Positions 20,348-36,861 of a DNA stretch of 64,000 nucleotides are shown one piece after another; within the stretch, counting starts at the first letter, position 1; every line of letters starts with the position of its first letter. The notes under the pieces were generated by a model. The model was not told the origin of the DNA. It did no database searches and was given only the letters and a program-made list of their open reading frames with translations. The stretch is taken from assembly GCA_015501585.1 (NCBI GenBank), contig JADNRY010000087.1, forward strand, positions 1 through 64,000, read 5' to 3'. A program made the translations under genes and the position numbers. The DNA is from Rhodocollybia butyracea. Its lineage: Eukaryota > Basidiomycota > Agaricomycetes > Agaricales > Omphalotaceae.

Positions 20348-20770
20348 TAAACCTCGGTCGTTGTGACTGCACAGGGATGGAGTGCGCGATGTGCCACTCT
20401 GCCTTGTTTGCCTCACTGGAATGGTGAATAATTTGTGTGTTGCCTGCTAGCTTTTATAAGGTCAGATCTAACTAGAATTTCTAGCCAAATTGTCTCTCTG
20501 CTAGCTTTATCCCACAGTCATTACTGCATACATTCTTGATCTGCCTAGAGGCCTCTGAGCCCCGGTTATCAATCCTTATTTGTAGTTATGCCAATGTCAC
20601 TCGTTTAACATATATTTTCTTGGTCTCTGACTATAGTTTACCATAAGTCAATAAATCCACGTGTTGTTTGTTAACATGATGAGCTGAATAAGTTTGGAAC
20701 AAGCACTTCACATTGTAAGAGATTCATGCTGCGTAATCGGTCTATTATAAACCTGCTAGCAGAGTTCTCT
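20348..20770. other. intergenic, no gene seen
   Basis: No open frame, repeat or RNA gene recognised between the unknown gene and the gypsy fragment. Confidence 0.5.
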
Positions 20771-22649
20771 TTACTCTAGCGGAGTAACACCTTGTTCCAT
20801 CCTTACGGCATGACGCATGGCACAAGTCTGGACTTGAGGGGTAGTGTCTGTTTCATTGAAGTCCTCCTCACTATTACTAGACTTGTCACCGGAGTCTGGT
20901 TCCTCAGAGTTGTACACCACTTTGTCCCCATGTTCCGGCATACGCAAGTTTGGGATTCGATCAAAGAGAGGATCCCCTCCAGCACGTACATATTGTACAT
21001 CCTCATTGTCCTTAACGTCATCTACCATATTATCCAGTTGTTCTTTCGATAAATCAATAAGATCATGTATATTTGTGGGTAATTCGATAGGTTCATAATG
21101 TGAGCGATGGGGTAAAACCCTGAAAGCTCTGTCCTTGCCTTTTAAGACTGTGCCATCCATTTCCGCAATAATGTATAAACCACCCCTAGTTCATCAAATG
21201 ACAACCATGGGGCCCCTATATCTAGGGAACATCTTCCTGTCTAAATTCTTCTCAATCATTGTATTTCTAATCTGGACTAGCATACCAGGCTGGAAATTAT
21301 AATCAAAGATGACATTCCAATATTTCTTCTCAAATTCCCTGAGTTCTTTTCTCTTGTTTTCTGTTACACGTTTGCGCATAGCTTGTACAAATGTACGATG
21401 TTTGGATAAATAAGGCTTGTGCCTGAAACCCCAGCAACTCTTCAGTAGACAGTATACAGTCTGGCGGATTGACTAGCCAAGTTGATTCCACAATGTCAAA
21501 AGGCAACAATGGTTCTGCACCCGTCACTAGAAAGTATGGAGAACACCCAAAGCCTCTTCTAGCCGTCACCCTATCTGCCCATAACACATGTTTAAGAAAG
21601 TAGAACCACTTCTTAACATCTCCATCCGTCGCTTTGACTAGTGCTTGACAAATATCAAAGTGTGCTTGCTCAATCTTACCGTTCCCTTGGGAGTTGTACA
21701 GAGAAACCCTGATACCTCGAATTCCATATTTATCCGCTAGCCATTTGGTCATTGCCAGCATTACTGTGGCATTGTCAGTTACTACTTCCTCTGGGCATCC
21801 CCATCGACAGATAATGTCTTCAAAGAACCATTCCCCCAGAGTTTTTGCATTTTCCTGTACTAATGCTCTAGCTTCGGACCAACTGGAAAGCGAATCCTGT
21901 GCGTGCACAATATACTTACACCCATTGCTTGCAGGTGTCATATTGATAGTATCAACATGTACTTTCTGAAACAATGAGGGTGTGTGTGTTACAATGGGCG
22001 GAGTTTTGAGTAGATGCAATTGACAGTTCTGACATGGAACACATGAACCTACGTACCAGTGTATGTCACCCTCCATCTCAGGCCACCAAAAGCATCTTGC
22101 AAGGAATTTCATTGTTGCCCAATTTCCCTTGTGTGCTAAGCTATCATGTGCACAGTGTAACATATACATTCACTTTTCAGGACTGACCACTAAACGGTGC
22201 TGTGCGTCGTCGTCTGTGGCCTGTTTATATAGCTTTCCAGACTTGTCAACAAAGAATTTCTTAGCTTGACACATGAATATTCTAGTTTCTCTCATTGTCA
22301 TTCCGCTAGTCAAGCCAATATCCTTAGTTTCATGCCACTTAGTTATTAAGGGCAATAAATCATCTAACTTATTTCCATGGTCTGACCAACGATCTCGAGG
22401 GTAGGGGTTTTCAGCCCTCCAGTCATCCAAATCCGCTGGGATATGTAGCAATTGATGGAATGAACTGAGTACTTTGGTTACGCCCGTCCTTGATTCCTGC
22501 TTTCTAGACATGTACACCCGTTCTACATCCAATGCATCCTGGAGATCATCCTGTATGTCTTCTGGACAGCACGCTAGCTCTGAAAGAAAGCCACTCCTGG
22601 GGTCAATATCATCTTTGAAAGACTCAAAGCTCACCCATTGCAGTAGCAT
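20771..22649 (-). pseudogene. Ty3/gypsy pol fragment: integrase and C-terminus, decayed
   Basis: Minus strand. Block 22649-22170 is a pre-integrase region. Block 22169-21330 carries the His/Cys zinc finger (AHDSLAHKG ... CVPCQNC) and an rve core with the DDE residues: Asp in VHVDTINMTP, Asp in VVTDNATVML, Glu in GNGKIEQAH. Blocks 21379-21194 (GMLVQIRNTM, FPRYRGPMVV) and 21160-20771 look like the C-terminal domain and tail. Stops and frame changes separate the blocks. The reverse transcriptase half is absent; sequence stops at the foldback element starting at 22641, whose end provides the first codons of the fragment. Confidence 0.85.
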
Positions 22650-22838
22650 TATTTAAATACCCCCAGTACCTGTTGTGGAGATTATGATAATAAACCCAGT
22701 AAGCTACTGTACAGTAAGAGTGTAGGGGCATTTTAATCCCTCTGTGTTCGCATTTGATGAGGTCATGTGACTTGTTCGTTGCAGCTTTTGGGTGGCTGGA
22801 TGAAAATAGGTTATTTACAGGCCTATTTGGGCAATTTC

Positions 22839-23132
22839 TGTTGGATGACATAATCTGACACACATATGACTTGTCAAGTGTGTATCCAAATGATCTCCAT
22901 TATAAAGGCATGATGTGAGACCTTACTTGGGGCATTTCTAGTAGATGTGAGACCTTTCCAGTTGGGCATTCTGTAAGAACCTTTGGAGAGGCTCTGGCAC
23001 TTAAGAGATACAAGTTCATAGTTGATAACCATGGCCAGATAGCTCAGTTGGTTAGAGCATCTTGGGATTTCACCAGAAGGTCCTGGGTTCAATCCCCAGT
23101 CTGGACACTTTGTATAAATCATACCTTTAACA
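22839..23132 (+). mobile_element. solo LTR (type A) with TSD ATTTC
   Basis: TGTTGGATGACA ... CCTTTAACA flanked by ATTTC (22834-22838 and 23133-23137). The uninterrupted site is preserved in the opposite arm of the foldback (near 24817, reading CCCAGAAATTGCC), which proves the exact insertion borders and 5-bp duplication. Confidence 0.9.
23033..23106 (+). promoter_or_regulatory. tRNA-Lys-like Pol III promoter module in LTR
   Basis: A box TAGCTCAGTTGG and B box GGTTCAATCCC intact; same module as in the other four LTRs. Confidence 0.75.
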
Positions 23133-25013
23133 ATTTCTGGGATGGTAGCTAGCCCAAAAAAGACTATATATAATGTATTAATATTTGAGTACTACTCCGA
23201 GGTGGATTAGGCACCATAAGGGGATGGATTGCATTGAAAAATCTAGATGACATTTGGTCAAAGCTGGCTGAGCATTACCAAATTGGGTAATGCCATCAAA
23301 ACAGTAAAAGCGGCCTAAAAAGCCTGCTTCTACATGGATATTCCGCCCTATAAGAGTGTAGAAAATAAAATAGGCATAGAGTGTGCTACAAGTCACAGAT
23401 CATACTAAAAGCTTGGGAAACATGTCTTTGAGTCGAATTCAATGACTACCAGGTAAGTGCACACTAGGATATCTCTACTTGGCTCAAAGTTCAGATTGTG
23501 ACATTGAGATGTACATACTCAAACCTTTTGGTCTGGAGGGCCTCTATATGATTTGAATACATGATTACCCAGGTTTGAGCATAGTCTGAGGTGTATAGCA
23601 CGCTCTATGCCTGTTTTATTTCCTGAAAATCGCATTTTTTGGCAGAATCCATACAGATCAGGGAATACCATCGCTTCAAGTGCTGCATAAATCCGATTGT
23701 TCTTGCATATGGCAAAGACCAATACTATATAGTACAGTCTATATATGACGTCTTAGCCCCCTGGCCACTCTTAAGGCCCCAATATTCTATGATAATTCCT
23801 CAAAAAATCGAGTTTTGAGGGAAAATCAATAAAGATCAGTGTATACCATCGCATCTGGTGCCATATAAATGGTTCTTGGACATGGATCGAGTGTATACTA
23901 TGTTGGAGAGTATACCTACCAGGTTTGAGGTCCTACCTGCGCTTAGACACTCATTATTAGTATTTAATTCCTCAAAAATGCGAATTTTGATGGTTACTCA
24001 CCATTGATCACTCCATGTACATATTCCTGCCCACATATTGTCAAATATAACACCTGGAGGGCGTAGCTAGCATACTACAGCACTCAGATATGTATTCCTG
24101 ACCTCAGACCTTGAGAGGCCATGCCATTACTGAGCCCAACTTTGACTCAACACCACCTGTATGTAATGATATATTTCCCTATTTGGACATACAGCTTTGA
24201 CCTCCTCCGGCCTAGAGCGGGCAATTACAGCCTGTTCTCTCCATAGAATGCTCTGATTTCGCTTCAGGCATATATATATTATGCAGAGACTATGCCTGTA
24301 CCACTAGTATATTAAACATCCCTACTTTTATTTCGATTTTTTACAACACAGCCACAGACCCAAACATCGAAGCAGTGCTACTATTACACCATATACCTGC
24401 TTCAATTTCGCTTTAGGTGCCTACTGTACATCTATAAACACTGTATAGACTGCCATTAGGTAGAATACCCATGCATAAACAAGCTTTTAGGCCGCTTTGC
24501 TGGCATTCTAAATATGGTAATAAAACAGCTTTGACCGCAGCTATCGCTGTAATTTTGCTTCAGGGACCTATTATATATGTAAAGATACTATCTACACTCT
24601 TATAGGGCGGAATATCCATGTAGAAGCAGGCTTTTTAGGCTGCTTTTACTGTTTTGATGGCATTACCCAATTTGGTAATGCTCAGCCAGCTTTGACCGAA
24701 CGTCATCTAGATTTTTCAATGCAATCCATCCCCTTATGGTGCCTAATCCACCTCGGAGTAGTGCTCAGATATTAATACATTATATATAGTCTTTTTTGGG
24801 CTAGCTATCATCCCAGAAATTGCCTAAATAGGTCTGTAAATAACCTATTTTCATCCAGCCATCCAAAAGCTGCAACGAACGAGTCACATGACCTCATCAA
24901 ATGCGAACACAGAGGGATTAAAATGCCCCTACACTCTTACTGTACAGTAGCTTACTGGGTTTATTATCATAATCTCCACAACAGGTACTGGTGGTATTTA
25001 AATAATGCTACTG

Positions 25014-26082
25014 AAGCGGCTGCTCGAGGTGCCCAGAGACATTAGCACTAGATTGTCAGTCTAGTTTCTACTGCATATAAGAATGTCTCAAAGTGGGATG
25101 AGTGCTAGCAGATGTGTTACTAAGGGAAGGACTTAGAGGGAGCAAGCCTCGTACTTGGCTAGCAGAAAGACGAATGCCGGAGGAACAGATCTAGGATCGC
25201 CTTACGGACCGGTGGATCTCAGTTGTAACGATTCAGCTGGTCGGAATGAAAGAGGGACCCGCAGCAGAGATCTAGCCAAAGCAAATTTGATATATGATAT
25301 CAGCCGACTATTGACTAGTGAAACCCTAATACATTGATTCAAGGAACTGGGTAGTAGGGCACTTACCACCAAACATGTGGAAGGCACTTGCACGCACTTT
25401 GGGACTTGTACCAATGTATATGTCCTGGGCATTCTGAGTATCTTTGTACAGCTAGCAAAAAGGCTCAATGCCCAAACATGTTATTACAATACGGGACTGG
25501 AAGGGGGAAATTTGAAGTGTCCAAAACTACATCAGAGAGCCTAGGTGAACAGCCCTTGGGGCATGAAACATAGTACCTCCGGTGGAGCGGATGGTCTGAT
25601 GTGGAACCAGATCTCTAGGACCAGAATATCTTAACCATTTTAATTTTTTTTATTTTCATACCCAATTCCGGACCATATACATGTTTTGGCAGATTTCTCG
25701 AGGTTGTAATATTAAATCCAGGTGGGAGTTTCCTTTCCTAGCTAAATTTCCCCACTTCCTTATTTTTCTATTCCTTCCGTCTCTGTTTCATCTCTTTTCA
25801 TATAAAACTGGAATAAATCCAGTATATAAGCCCAATGTATTTAGCCAATAAAACAAGTTATCTTGCCACCTCTCATAATCACCCGTTGTGATGAAGTTAA
25901 AAGTCTCTTCACCACCGAAGTTTACCTGTTCCCATATAATAGGCCTGAGCAACCCCGTTCTTGAAGTCCTTAGTGATCTTCATCAGGCTGGTTCGGTTAC
26001 TTGTATTCATTGTTGAAGTTTATTATATTATATCTTATGCTAGTGTTTAGAGTAGACCGGTGAGGGCTTGCATGGTCACGTA
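25014..26082. other. no gene recognised
   Basis: Several short frames, none with a recognisable domain. It may hold degraded retroelement sequence, since it lies between the foldback element and a dispersed repeat. An A/T-rich stretch with TATATAAGCCC near 25825 could be a promoter of the downstream LTR-like repeat, but this is weak. Confidence 0.4.
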
Positions 26083-26536
26083 GCTGTCACTCTAACATAG
26101 TCGGAGGTTGTGTGTAATATACTTCATAACAGCTTTTGTGCCCATTTGAGATTTAATCGGTCTTAAGTGTGAATCTAGGTATTTCCTTAGAGGGGACGAT
26201 ATCTAGTAAGGAATTATTTGGCTCCAGAGTGAGGGTTCCTTAGCTAGCTTTTTAATCAAAGTTTAGTGAGCCACTAAGATTGTGGTGTGAGTTCCTAGTG
26301 ATTTGATATCACTTACAGTTTCATAGCTTGACCCAGAGTTTAGTCAGGGACATTACGGCGTTACACTAGCTGGAGCCAGAGTTTGCCCAGGAGTGTTTCA
26401 AACCTCATTGTTACTTCACTAGCTAGAGCCAGAGTTTGCCTAGGAGTGTTTTGACCTCATTGTAATCAGTTTTGTTTTGTTGGTTCAGTTATACACACAC
26501 GCACTCGACGATAGTCTTTGCTAGTTCAGTTCTATG
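26083..26536 (+). repeat. dispersed repeat shared with 2047-2516
   Basis: Plus-strand copy of the loop sequence at 2047-2516, including two tandem CTAGAGCCAGAGTTTGCC-type units. Possibly a retrotransposon LTR or untranslated region. No coding sequence. Confidence 0.55.
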
Positions 26537-27432
26537 AATGTCTTAGACTTTGTCACCATTTTGCTAGTTCATTGTTTTGACACTGGAGTGTGTTCTAGCT
26601 TATATTTGATCTTATACCATTCTGTGGGGAATCTTTGACAACCCAGCCTTGCTCCCTTCAAACAAGTTGATAGTCTGGTCAGGCACAGTATTTTATTTGA
26701 TAGGTTGTTTTATAGCACCTTTCACACCCCAGTACAAACCAAGCCAATTATCAACTGATGAATTGCCACATCAACCGTTTGACAACAGGTAATGTTGTGT
26801 GCTAGAGGAGCACCTCTTAACGTACGATAAAGAACCATGTGCATGTAAGCACCACTTGGTGAGAGACAAACTAAGTGCATAGAGAAGTACCATAGTTCCA
26901 CATTAGATGTGAATACCACATGCCAGTGGGCACCACTCAGTTGAATTCTGTTGGCTGTTTGCGTGCAAGTGAAGCACTGCTCATTGAATGGCCAAGTACC
27001 TGTCGCGTGCTTGTGAAGCACCACTCAGTAGATGTAACCCTCAACCATGACATTTTTTAGAATCACTTCTTGAACATTAAAGGCACAGGATTCTGCGGTA
27101 CCCCCACCAATGTAATACATCTGTATAGATATGATCCTGTAGGCCTAGGAGAGAGAGAGGTTGAGCAGTTTAGGACCACGAGACCGAACGTAAGTCATTA
27201 AACTGTTTCCCTTGTTAGGGTTGAGTTTCCTGTCGAAAGGGGTCCTGTGTCTCTGGATGAGAGTCACATGACCTGGCAAAAGGGGAGTGAGGCCCGATTC
27301 CTTAAGAGAAATGAGAAATGAGAAATGAAAGTAAAAGTAGTATTCAAGATGATAGATGATATTAGCGCCAGTAGTGCTTACATTTGGCTCAGCTTGTTGG
27401 TATGTAATCTAAGGTATTCTACATGTATATAC
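26537..27432. other. no gene recognised
   Basis: Contains imperfect repeats of AAGCACCACTCAGT and AAGCACTGCTCA-type words (26840-27030). A 100-codon minus-strand frame here follows the repeat and shows no domain, so it is not called as a gene. Confidence 0.4.
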
Positions 27433-27696
27433 AAAACTGTCACAAAAGCAGATATTGATGCTGGATTAGTCATTGAGCCGGGGCATAAAAAGCAAAGCAA
27501 TGCTGGTGGAACACATGCAAAACCATCAAAGAAAAGACAGCGCCCGACCAAGAATGCTCAAGCTGGACTGTCCAAGCAATGACACACCAAGAAAGGAAAA
27601 CAAAGGGATTTAGCACCAGTGGACAAAGACAAAGACATGGAGAAAGAAGAGATGGAGGAGGACCAGCTTGATGATAGTGGCAGCGACAACGATTAG
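27433..27696 (+). pseudogene. C-terminal remnant of an unknown protein, basic then acidic tail
   Basis: Frame VTKADIDAGLVIEPGHKK followed by a Lys-rich segment (KPSKKRQRPTKN), an in-frame stop at 27580, then an acidic ending (MEKEEMEEDQLDDSGSDND, stop at 27694). The composition suggests the tail of a nuclear or transposon protein. Too short to name. Confidence 0.35.
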
Positions 27697-28519
27697 CTAT
27701 GCTTCCCTTACAGACTTTGCTTCTTTTAGCCATGCGTATTTTTCATTGCCTGTTCTAGTGCAAGTAGTAATTTTATATTCATGTGTATACAGTCATCTAT
27801 GGCCATTTGGGACACTCAAATCTTTCTCATGGAAAATTAATATGTTACTGTACTGAATCCATGCTTTTTTGATACTAGGCATGTAGAGTAGGTATGATAG
27901 AAGATGTTTGCTCACTTCTGATGGATATCGGAACTATAACAGTTGTGCCAGAGTAAAATCAGCAGAAAGGTTTGTTATCAATAAAAATGAGCATTTGGGA
28001 TGTGACAGCTCACACTGATAAGATTGGAAGATAAGCTATATTTAGGTACGGAAACAATCAGGATGAATTGCCTCTCCATTATCACTTCCCTTTTGGGATT
28101 GCAATGTGACGGCCTCTTCCACTGATTCCACAGTTCTTCAAACTATTGAGGAATCAGTGACTACGCACTCCAAGTAAGGTTCAGAATCCATAGTTTCAAG
28201 TATTGTTTCTGATATAGCCAATTTCTGTGACACCTTGAGATACATAGCTAGTGTAATTGTCTGATTTAAATTGGTCACGCGTCCCAAATACCACTTTCGA
28301 CTTCCTTCCAATGAAACCTCTTGACTTATCCCTGGAAAGTTTCATACAGATTGAAGGTATTGTTTATTTCTTCACAGTGACCAGATTTCCGAGGCTGATA
28401 TGTACATCTTTCGTGTGATAATTTGACTTGTCCCAAAGGACCATGGCATCCCAAATGGTCATAGATGACTGTATTATAGATAATAGTCAATATGATATGT
28501 TTGTCATGTTAGGAAGTGC
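27697..28519. other. no gene recognised
   Basis: A/T-rich sequence with no supported feature. Confidence 0.4.
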
Positions 28520-28846
28520 AGGACAGTGAGCAGGGAGGCGGGACAGTGAGCAGGAAGGGGAATGATGAGCAGGAAGCAGCACTGACGTTCAGCTAACAAT
28601 GGTAACAATGGGACAGAAAGTAAACCACTCCGGTTACCTGGTCACACGCTGCTGACACCACCCTGGAGGCCACCTCTAGCCTGGTCTTACAGTAGTCGAA
28701 AATCCTCAGTAAAAGGCTATTATAACTTAGTAGAACTTTAACATGTTTATTCATATCTGGGCCTAAGCCTCAAACACTATGTATATATAGCAGAAATCAC
28801 CTGATCAATACCTTTTATATATACCGGTACGTGGGATTATCAGGTG
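28520..28846 (-). repeat. orphan TIR related to the transposon at 4869-12596
   Basis: Diverged copy of the right TIR (compare 12280-12596): the GGCGGGACAGTGAGCAGG end, CCTCAGTAAAAGGC, and the terminal GGGATTATCAGGTG. The opposite TIR is not found in the window. TACCTG-type flanks give no TSD. Confidence 0.65.
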
Positions 28847-29395
28847 CCTGAGGCAACCTGGGATACCCAGGCTCGTAGCTCACTTAGCTAGTAAATGATC
28901 CTTAATAGGCCAAGTAATATATTATAAACAGCACCCAAATTTTCAAAAAACGAGTAGATCCAAGTACTCTGAGGCTGCATAAATATCTTGTTCACCACGG
29001 AATGATCAAACAATGACTGTGGCAGTGCCATCAGTATCCCTATTGCTGTCTGGCAGACCACATACATGGATACCGCCCCCGATTTTTTGATTCACATGAC
29101 CGTCCCAGTCCGAAATGGCATACTTGAGCTCAAAAACATACCGTACCACCCCAGGGCCAGCTGGCGGACAACGATTGGGGGCCTTCTTGAAAAAGTGGAG
29201 TGATGACTAACGACCTGTGACCGCGAGAATGTATGCCGTTGACTGTACAGCATACTGTGGGAACTGCTTACTGCTACAAAAGTGTATTTCTGTCAGTGTC
29301 ACTGTTTTTTTCTTAACACCTTTCATAACTCAAAACGCGTACGTTGAGTTTTTTTCTTCTGGCCAGCGCTACTAATTTTTTGTCGATGGTACAGC

Positions 29396-29531
29396 ATGAG
29401 AGAGAAGTGGAAGAAAAAGCGCTCCCGCAGGCTCAGACGCAAACGTAGAAAGATGAGGGCTCGTTCCAGTGCGTTCATTTTTTGTCTCATTGCCACGATT
29501 GCTTACTCGAACTGTATGTATTGCAGAGTAA
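29396..29531 (+). CDS. RPL41: 60S ribosomal protein eL41
   Basis: A 25-residue, extremely basic protein, encoded by 29396-29468 and 29527-29531. It begins MREKWKKKRSRRLRRKRR and ends MRARSK, matching the family closely in length and sequence. The last codons are split: TCC A + AG TAA across a GT-AG intron (29469-29526), giving the expected Ser-Lys-stop. eL41 is the smallest protein of the large ribosomal subunit and bridges the two subunits. A pyrimidine-rich tract (TTTTTTTCTTCTGG) precedes the start, common in ribosomal protein genes. It faces the 3' end of the next gene. Confidence 0.93.
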
Positions 29532-29784
29532 ATCGAGTGGCGTATCTATGAATGCAGCAGTCATCATTTCCAAAATCGATCTTCTCAGACCAAAGGACAT
29601 TCTGCATCTTCACCTTCACTTGTAGTTTTCCGTTCGCCTTGCCTGTACTTTGGCTTGTGTAGATCAACGTTGCTTTCGTTACATCGCTGTTGTCATCCTC
29701 GATGAAAAGAATTAATACAAACTGATTGTAACCGATACCTCGTTGCTCGTGTGATCTATCAAGTATACAATAAACATTCAAGAG

Positions 29785-32112
29785 TTATGGCTTAAAAGCA
29801 TTCCAAGCTTCATTAAGCGTACCAAATACGCTCCCCGCGATCATCCTCTGCTCCACTGTGGAGTTGCTCGTGCTGAGTTTATCGGGATGTAATTTGGCAA
29901 TAGATTTCATATACTTTACCTTCACCTGCCCTTCGTTGATGAGCTCCGCCATGCTTAGCTTCTGAACCCCCAGCTCAGGCCACAAAATTGTGTCTAATGA
30001 CGCAAGTAGAGCTCTGATATTGGTTTCCTTTCCTCCCTTCCACGCTTGAAGTCGGGCTTCAACACTGTCCTTCAAGGCGTGTTTCTGTAGGTCTTCTGAC
30101 TCCGCGATTTCGTTAGCTGCACGAAGGGCGTCCAGTGCTTGTGAAGAAGGACTAGAAACGCGACGAGTCTGAGGAACAGCAGTCCTCGGTTTGGGTCTAG
30201 ACGGGTCAGGTCCTCGTTGCATTTTGCGACATCTCCCGGCTCCTCTGGCACCCTCACCTCTAACAGACTGCCCCGCCCATTCGGCCCCTGCTACTCTCTC
30301 CCAGTCTTTACCTGCTTCCTGCCATTTTTCCCGCCCTTCCATGGCCTCCGCCCGTCTTTTCCATGCTTTGACTAATGCATCGCCAAGATTAACCTCGTCT
30401 TCGCCGCCGGTCTCCTTTACAGATATCCTAGATCCTTGTCCTCGTTTGAGCTCTTCCCTCAAGATGCCTGCGCCTCCAATAAGCTCTTCTACCCGCCCAG
30501 TATCGCCTGCTACACCGGCAACGTCCCCCACTTTTAGTCTAACCAACGCTCGATTGTTATACAGCGGTATCAGCAGTACATGACCGGCAGGAAGTGCTTC
30601 GATAGCGCGGGTATAGGCAGTTTCTGCGGCGGGAAAATCACCCAATTTGAAAAAATGCGTTCCGGAAGCTTTCAGCTGCTGAGACGAGGAGATGGCTGAG
30701 CTGGAAGCGACGACAGTAGTGGTAGGATGAAGAGTGGGGGCCACCGTTACTGGCGACGACAATCTACGCAATGGAGTGGAATCTTTTGGTATGGCATGTC
30801 GGAATTTTGAGACGTATACACCAGTTGTAGGAGGAACAGTGGGTGGTGATGAAGATGACACTGGCATGGAAAATAGATCAACCTCATCCGTAAGCGGAGC
30901 AGGTTGTTCTTCGGCCGATCTAGGTCTTTGTTTTACAGTTGTTCCCTGCTCATCCGTGATGTCCTGCATCCACTTTGGTTTTGTTCCGAGCGGGGTAGAT
31001 CGACCACTACCTCTTCTGCTGCCGAGCGCTTCCTCCGAGGCTGAAGCTATCTTCTCCTCGTAAGCCTTTTGAACCCGTTCTTTGCCCTCTCTCCACGCAG
31101 CATTAGCCCGATTAAACAAACTGAAACCAATCTCCGAAGCCTGAGCTAGAAGTTTGTCTGCCTGCAGACCTGGTTGAGGAGAAGAGCCATGTCGCTCACG
31201 CTCGTGTTGTCTTTGCTGTTCAATCTGTCGATCGCGACGTGGACGAAGCTGAAGTTCGGGTGGAGAAGGCGTGCGCTGACGTTCGGATCTACTACCTGTG
31301 AAACCTCGTTCCTCGTCATCACTACCCCAATGATCTTCAATCGCGAGCCCATTACCCCGGCTTACTCCTTCAGAGATCAAAATCTCCAAAGCAGCCTGGA
31401 CATCTTGATTGGTGGAAGCAAGCGCTTTGCGAGCCTGACTAATAGAAAATCCCATCTCAATGAGCTGCCCTAGGATATGAGGAGGCGGAGATGTGCCACG
31501 AGAGCGCTGAGGTGACTGTGGTGTATTCAGATGTGATGACCCACTCTATTAATAAAAACGTACCGTAGTTTTCTGAGGCCTCACAGAATCTAAAGGCTTA
31601 CTTAAGTCTCCGAGAATATCGTCCGGGTTGTCCTCTCCCTGGCTAGGCACGACTGGAACGGCAGCAGCAAAATCCTCAAGCCCCCATGTATCTTCTGATC
31701 GTGGCATGGTAAATGACTTGCTCCCAAGAGTATCGAGGCCATCCCATGCCGAAGGAACGGATGGCTCGACCCGTCGTTGTCGCAAGAGGCTATCGAGTCG
31801 TTGCTGCTCGGCCAGTGCTGCACGTTCTGCGATTGTCATATTAGCAGGAGACTTTCCCCCCTCTGACGGAGCAGCACCAAACAGTTCGCCAAAAGCATCA
31901 TTATGCGTCGAAGCCACTAAAATTTTAGAAGAAGCGACTGTGGACGGAGTAGTGGAACGAGAACTAGATGTAGACGAAAGTTGGGCAAACAGGTCTTTTT
32001 GAGTTTGTAAATATGGTTTGGGTTGCACAGTAGGCGATCCTAATTTTTGGGGCGGTGGTTTTGGTTTGGAAGGCGCCGCAGAGTTCCATAGGTCAGCAAA
32101 GGAATCGGACAT
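29785..32112 (-). CDS. SWA2: auxilin-like J-domain protein (SWA2-like)
   Basis: Two exons, 32112-31564 and 31515-29785, giving 759 residues. The N-terminal region is Ser/Pro-rich with DLF-type and WxxF-like motifs (SFADLWNSAAP, DLFAQL) typical of clathrin and adaptor binding. It is followed by a UBA domain (ILGQLIEMGFSISQARKAL), a TPR segment (FFKLGDFPAAETAYTRAIEA), and a C-terminal J domain with the HPD motif (AKLHPDKLS). This UBA-TPR-J order matches yeast Swa2, the Hsp70 cofactor that uncoats clathrin vesicles and helps ER inheritance. The ATG at 32112 is chosen because an upstream in-frame ATG (32196) would add a non-conserved extension. Divergent from SMC3 with 135 bp between starts. Confidence 0.88.
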
Positions 32113-32223
32113 GATGATGAAGTGTATGGACCGTCCGACTCCGACTGTGTGCAACGAGCGCTCGATTGCACGTGCTACAACCATCGCGCCAGTCACGCAA
32201 CTGACTCAGACTACGCCCTTTGA

Positions 32224-36697
<4,474 letters not shown>

Positions 36698-36861
36698 ATG
36701 CAGCCGGATTTTTTTATCTTTTCCGTTCTTGTTGTACATTATTAGCGTAGTTTTAGTCACGTTTGATATCGAAAATACGAATCGGAATGAGTCATTTTTT
36801 TATTTTTTTATTGTTCACTTTCCATCCATCGCCAGTCCTAGTCTGACCCTACTCGGAGTCA

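Larger units (their letters stand above)
22641..25013. mobile_element. second foldback element with arms of about 420 bp, containing a solo LTR
   Basis: The left end CAGTAGCATTATTTAAATA is mirrored at 25013. The arms cover 22641-23380 (less the LTR) and about 24592-25013, with few mismatches. The loop (about 1.2 kb) has no gene but contains short A/T-rich repeats such as CCTCAAAAAATCGAGTTTTG variants. No target duplication is evident next to the ends. It is unrelated in sequence to the foldback at 15056, although both carry GAGGTCA- and GCTTTGACC-type words. Confidence 0.65.

Noticed and set aside
26722..27024. 100-codon minus-strand ORF
   Set aside because: It follows imperfect nucleotide repeats and has no recognisable domain.
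29503..29781. 92-codon minus-strand ORF
   Set aside because: Overlaps the RPL41 3' end and untranslated region, with no recognisable domain.
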